A stretch of DNA of 64,000 nt from the NCBI GenBank assembly GCA_050309735.1, contig JBNRMS010000035.1, positions 11,905 through 75,904 of the forward strand. Direction: 5' to 3'. The translations under genes were made by a program, and so were the position numbers. Of this stretch, positions 62,369 through 64,000 are shown one piece after another (position 1 is the first letter of the stretch; every line of letters begins with the position of its first letter). Source of the DNA: UMGS1002 sp050309735. Its GTDB lineage: Bacteria > Bacillota > Clostridia > Oscillospirales > CAG-272. The notes below the pieces were generated by a model, which was given only the letters and a program-made list of their open reading frames with translations, was not told the origin of the DNA and ran no database searches.

Positions 62369-63001
62369 TTAATTAGGCACCTCGGCGTCGGGTGAAGAGC
62401 CAAGCGCGCAAACCTCGTTAAATATATACCTTGAAATTTTACTGTATTCAGCGCCCTCATTATGCATCTCTTTTATAAGAGAGCCGGGTATCTGTTTGCC
62501 GATTATCACATCTTTGCGCCCGAAGACGGTCGGCTTAAAGTTTTTTGTTTTAATAAAAACAGGAATAACCGAGGCTCCGGCCCTGAAGGCTATCATTCCG
62601 GCGCCGCTCCTCACGCTTGTGTCAAGCGGATTCACCCCCACGTACCTTGTGCCCTGCGGAAAAATGCAGACGCACCCTCCCCCCTCTATGATAGCGATTG
62701 TTGTTCGCACGCTTGATACATCGGCGGTTCCCCGGTGGACAGGAAAGGCGCCGAGCGAGCGAATAAGCCACCCGAGAAGCGGAATCTTGAAAAGTTCGGC
62801 CTTTGCCATGTAATGAATCTGCCTTTTTTTAAGCGCCACAGCAAGCCATATGACATCCCATCCCGAGACGTGATTGGCGCAGACAAGATAGCCCCCGCTC
62901 CCGGCATCGGGTTCGTATTCCTGACCGCTAACACGAATATTTAACAAGAAACGAAAGGGGGAGGCTAATATACTGTGAAAGAACCTATAGGCTCCCTTCA
63001 T
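62369..63001 (-). CDS. plsC: 1-acyl-sn-glycerol-3-phosphate acyltransferase
   Basis: 210 residues. Acyltransferase motif NHVSGWD (HX4D) and FPQGTR, where most members have FPEGTR. It adds the second acyl chain to make phosphatidic acid. Amphipathic N-terminus, membrane-associated. Overlaps the cmk stop by 4 bp. Confidence 0.92.
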   Translation of the reverse strand: MKGAYRFFHSILASPFRFLLNIRVSGQEYEPDAGSGGYLVCANHVSGWDVIWLAVALKKRQIHYMAKAELFKIPLLGWLIRSLGAFPVHRGTADVSSVRTTIAIIEGGGCVCIFPQGTRYVGVNPLDTSVRSGAGMIAFRAGASVIPVFIKTKNFKPTVFGRKDVIIGKQIPGSLIKEMHNEGAEYSKISRYIFNEVCALGSSPDAEVPN

Positions 63002-63669
63002 TTTAAACCCAACCTCTCATGAACAATCGCGAGCGCGGCGTCAAGCGACATTTTGTTTGTAAAGCCTGAATTGTCGAGCAGCACAGCGTCTGCCGCCGGG
63101 ATTGCGGGGGCAACGTCACGCTCGCGATCCTGTTTGTCGCGCTCGCGCATCTCGGAGAGCACATCCTCGTATTTAACATCCTCTCCCCTGCCGCGAAGTT
63201 CCTCATAGCGTCTTGTTGCCCTGTCCTCGTCGGAGGCCGAGAGGAATATCTTGACATCAGCATCTGGGAGAATAACCGTTCCTATGTCGCGCCCGTCCAT
63301 AACTACGCTCGACAAGCGCGCAACCTCCTTCTGAGTCTTTAACAAAAATTCTCGCACCGCCGGAATGGCCGACACTGCCGAGGCGTACATAGAAATCTCG
63401 GGGCGGCGGATTTTGTCGCCAAGATTCTCACCGTTAAGATAAACGCACTGCGCCCCGCCCTCGTATCTTAACTCGATTTTTATTTCCGGAAGGAGCGAGG
63501 CGACCTTTTTTTTATCAGAGGGGTCAATTCCCTGCTCTTTTACATAATAACCGACCGTTCGATAAAGCGCGCCCGTGTCGACATATACTATTCCAAGCTT
63601 TTCCGCCAAACCCTTCGCAAGCGTGCTTTTCCCAGCTCCGCTGGGGCCGTCTATAGCAATTCTTATCAT
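62998..63669 (-). CDS. cmk: Cytidylate kinase
   Basis: 223 residues. P-loop GPSGAGKST, then YVDTGALYRTVG and VVMDGRDIGTVILP, the CMP kinase signatures. It phosphorylates CMP and dCMP. First of the cmk-plsC-ispH/S1 unit, 83 bp after the flavoprotein gene. Confidence 0.97.
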   Translation of the reverse strand: MIRIAIDGPSGAGKSTLAKGLAEKLGIVYVDTGALYRTVGYYVKEQGIDPSDKKKVASLLPEIKIELRYEGGAQCVYLNGENLGDKIRRPEISMYASAVSAIPAVREFLLKTQKEVARLSSVVMDGRDIGTVILPDADVKIFLSASDEDRATRRYEELRGRGEDVKYEDVLSEMRERDKQDRERDVAPAIPAADAVLLDNSGFTNKMSLDAALAIVHERLGLK

Positions 63670-63752
63670 AATATCCTCGTTTTTTGTTGTTTTGTGATGT
63701 TTAATATTTTATATGCCCCGAGCATACACGCATAAAACATACAATTTGCAAT

Positions 63753-64000
63753 TTATTTTTTTGCCGCCGCGCTCTCGCCCGCCAGCGTTCCGGTTGAAAA
63801 GGCTATCTGCAGATTAAAGCCTCCGGTATATCCGTCAACATCAAGCACCTCGCCCGCAAAATAAAGCCCGTTTATCAGATTTGACTCCATTGTTTTGGGG
63901 TTAATCTCCTTAACGTCAACTCCTCCGCGCGTGATAATCGCCTCCTCAACAGGACGATGGGATAATATCCCAATCTGCACTCCCTTGAGGAGACTAACAA
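63753..64000 (-). CDS. BaiN/HI0933-type FAD-dependent oxidoreductase (5' end outside window)
   Basis: Only the last 82 residues are inside. The pattern EAIITRGGVDVKEINPKTMES, LYFAGEVLDVDGYTGGFNLQIAFSTG is the C-terminal FAD-binding end of the BaiN/HI0933 family of NAD(P)/FAD oxidoreductases. It often precedes cmk in Clostridia. Role unknown; the bile-acid link of BaiN does not carry over to all members. Confidence 0.9.
   Translation of the reverse strand, partial: VSLLKGVQIGILSHRPVEEAIITRGGVDVKEINPKTMESNLINGLYFAGEVLDVDGYTGGFNLQIAFSTGTLAGESAAAKK

Noticed and set aside
1..64000. CRISPR arrays, tRNA or rRNA genes, prophage
   Set aside because: No regularly spaced repeats, no rRNA-like stretch, no recognisable tRNA cloverleaf, and no phage genes were seen on reading both strands; small tRNAs could be missed without a scan.

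Overview
The window is about 64 kb of a Gram-positive, Clostridia-type chromosome (Bacillota). An uncultured or little-studied member of the Oscillospirales/Ruminococcaceae side of Clostridia fits best. The evidence is a T-box leader, a purine riboswitch, an archaeal-type AspRS used with GatCAB, an IspH-ribosomal S1 fusion in a cmk-plsC-ispH/S1 cluster, a YlmC/YmxH-type sporulation protein, DUF951, DUF5711, TIGR01440 and an ECF transporter core. Coding is dense and nearly every gene is a housekeeping gene. I see no rRNA, tRNA, CRISPR array, prophage or intact insertion sequence. One degraded IS200/RAYT-type transposase relic lies at 47.1-47.4 kb.

Layout. 0-1 kb: 3' part of clpX with its terminator. 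1.1-3.8 kb: a cysteine-rich protein of unknown function and a large CvpA-like membrane protein, divergently transcribed. 4-9.3 kb: a NupNOPQ-type nucleoside ABC importer (BMP lipoprotein, ATPase, two permeases) behind a guanine riboswitch with its terminator. 9.4-22.8 kb: one long minus-strand arginine/carbamoyl-phosphate operon, argG-argH-argC-argJ-argB-argD-argF-carA-carB. Its last gene is fused to a diaminopimelate epimerase domain. A promoter overlapped by two ARG-box-like sites drives it. 22.9-29.2 kb: a D,D-carboxypeptidase, then gatC-gatA-gatB-aspS under an Asn-type T-box. 29.2-31.5 kb: rpsB-tsf and ylmC/ymxH. 31.7-40.3 kb: ecfA1-ecfA2-ecfT-truA-DUF5711-cvpA-like-pgsA-clpE-like. 40.4-41.8 kb: a methyltransferase and ruvC. 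42-47 kb, plus strand: DUF951, a YfhO membrane protein, ruvA, ruvB. 47-52.6 kb: transposase relic, nucleoside phosphorylase, a degenerate M14 carboxypeptidase, a membrane protein, purA and a LysR regulator. 52.7-55.2 kb: a polar amino-acid ABC importer with a rearranged binding protein. 55.3-64 kb: uvrA, an RlmL-like methyltransferase, a TIGR01440 protein, ispH-S1, plsC, cmk and the end of a BaiN-like flavoprotein.

How the genes work together. The arginine operon holds all steps from N-acetylglutamate (recycled by ArgJ) to arginine, plus carbamoyl phosphate supply. AspS with GatCAB makes Asn-tRNA(Asn) by transamidation, and the T-box senses the product tRNA. The guanine riboswitch ties purine nucleoside uptake to guanine supply.

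Most unusual content. (1) A family of intergenic elements, always in the sense orientation just upstream of a start codon. They keep paired hairpins while the sequence drifts, and end in a GAAAGGNATGGTYAT leader. (2) A second, unrelated repeat with two or three copies (41.9 and 51.5 kb), whose hairpin shows a compensatory base-pair swap. (3) A DapF domain fused to CarB that has lost one catalytic cysteine. (4) An M14 carboxypeptidase-like protein with all zinc ligands replaced. (5) An amino-acid binding protein that reads as a circular permutation. Residue-level claims come from reading the translation by eye; no database search or folding program was run.
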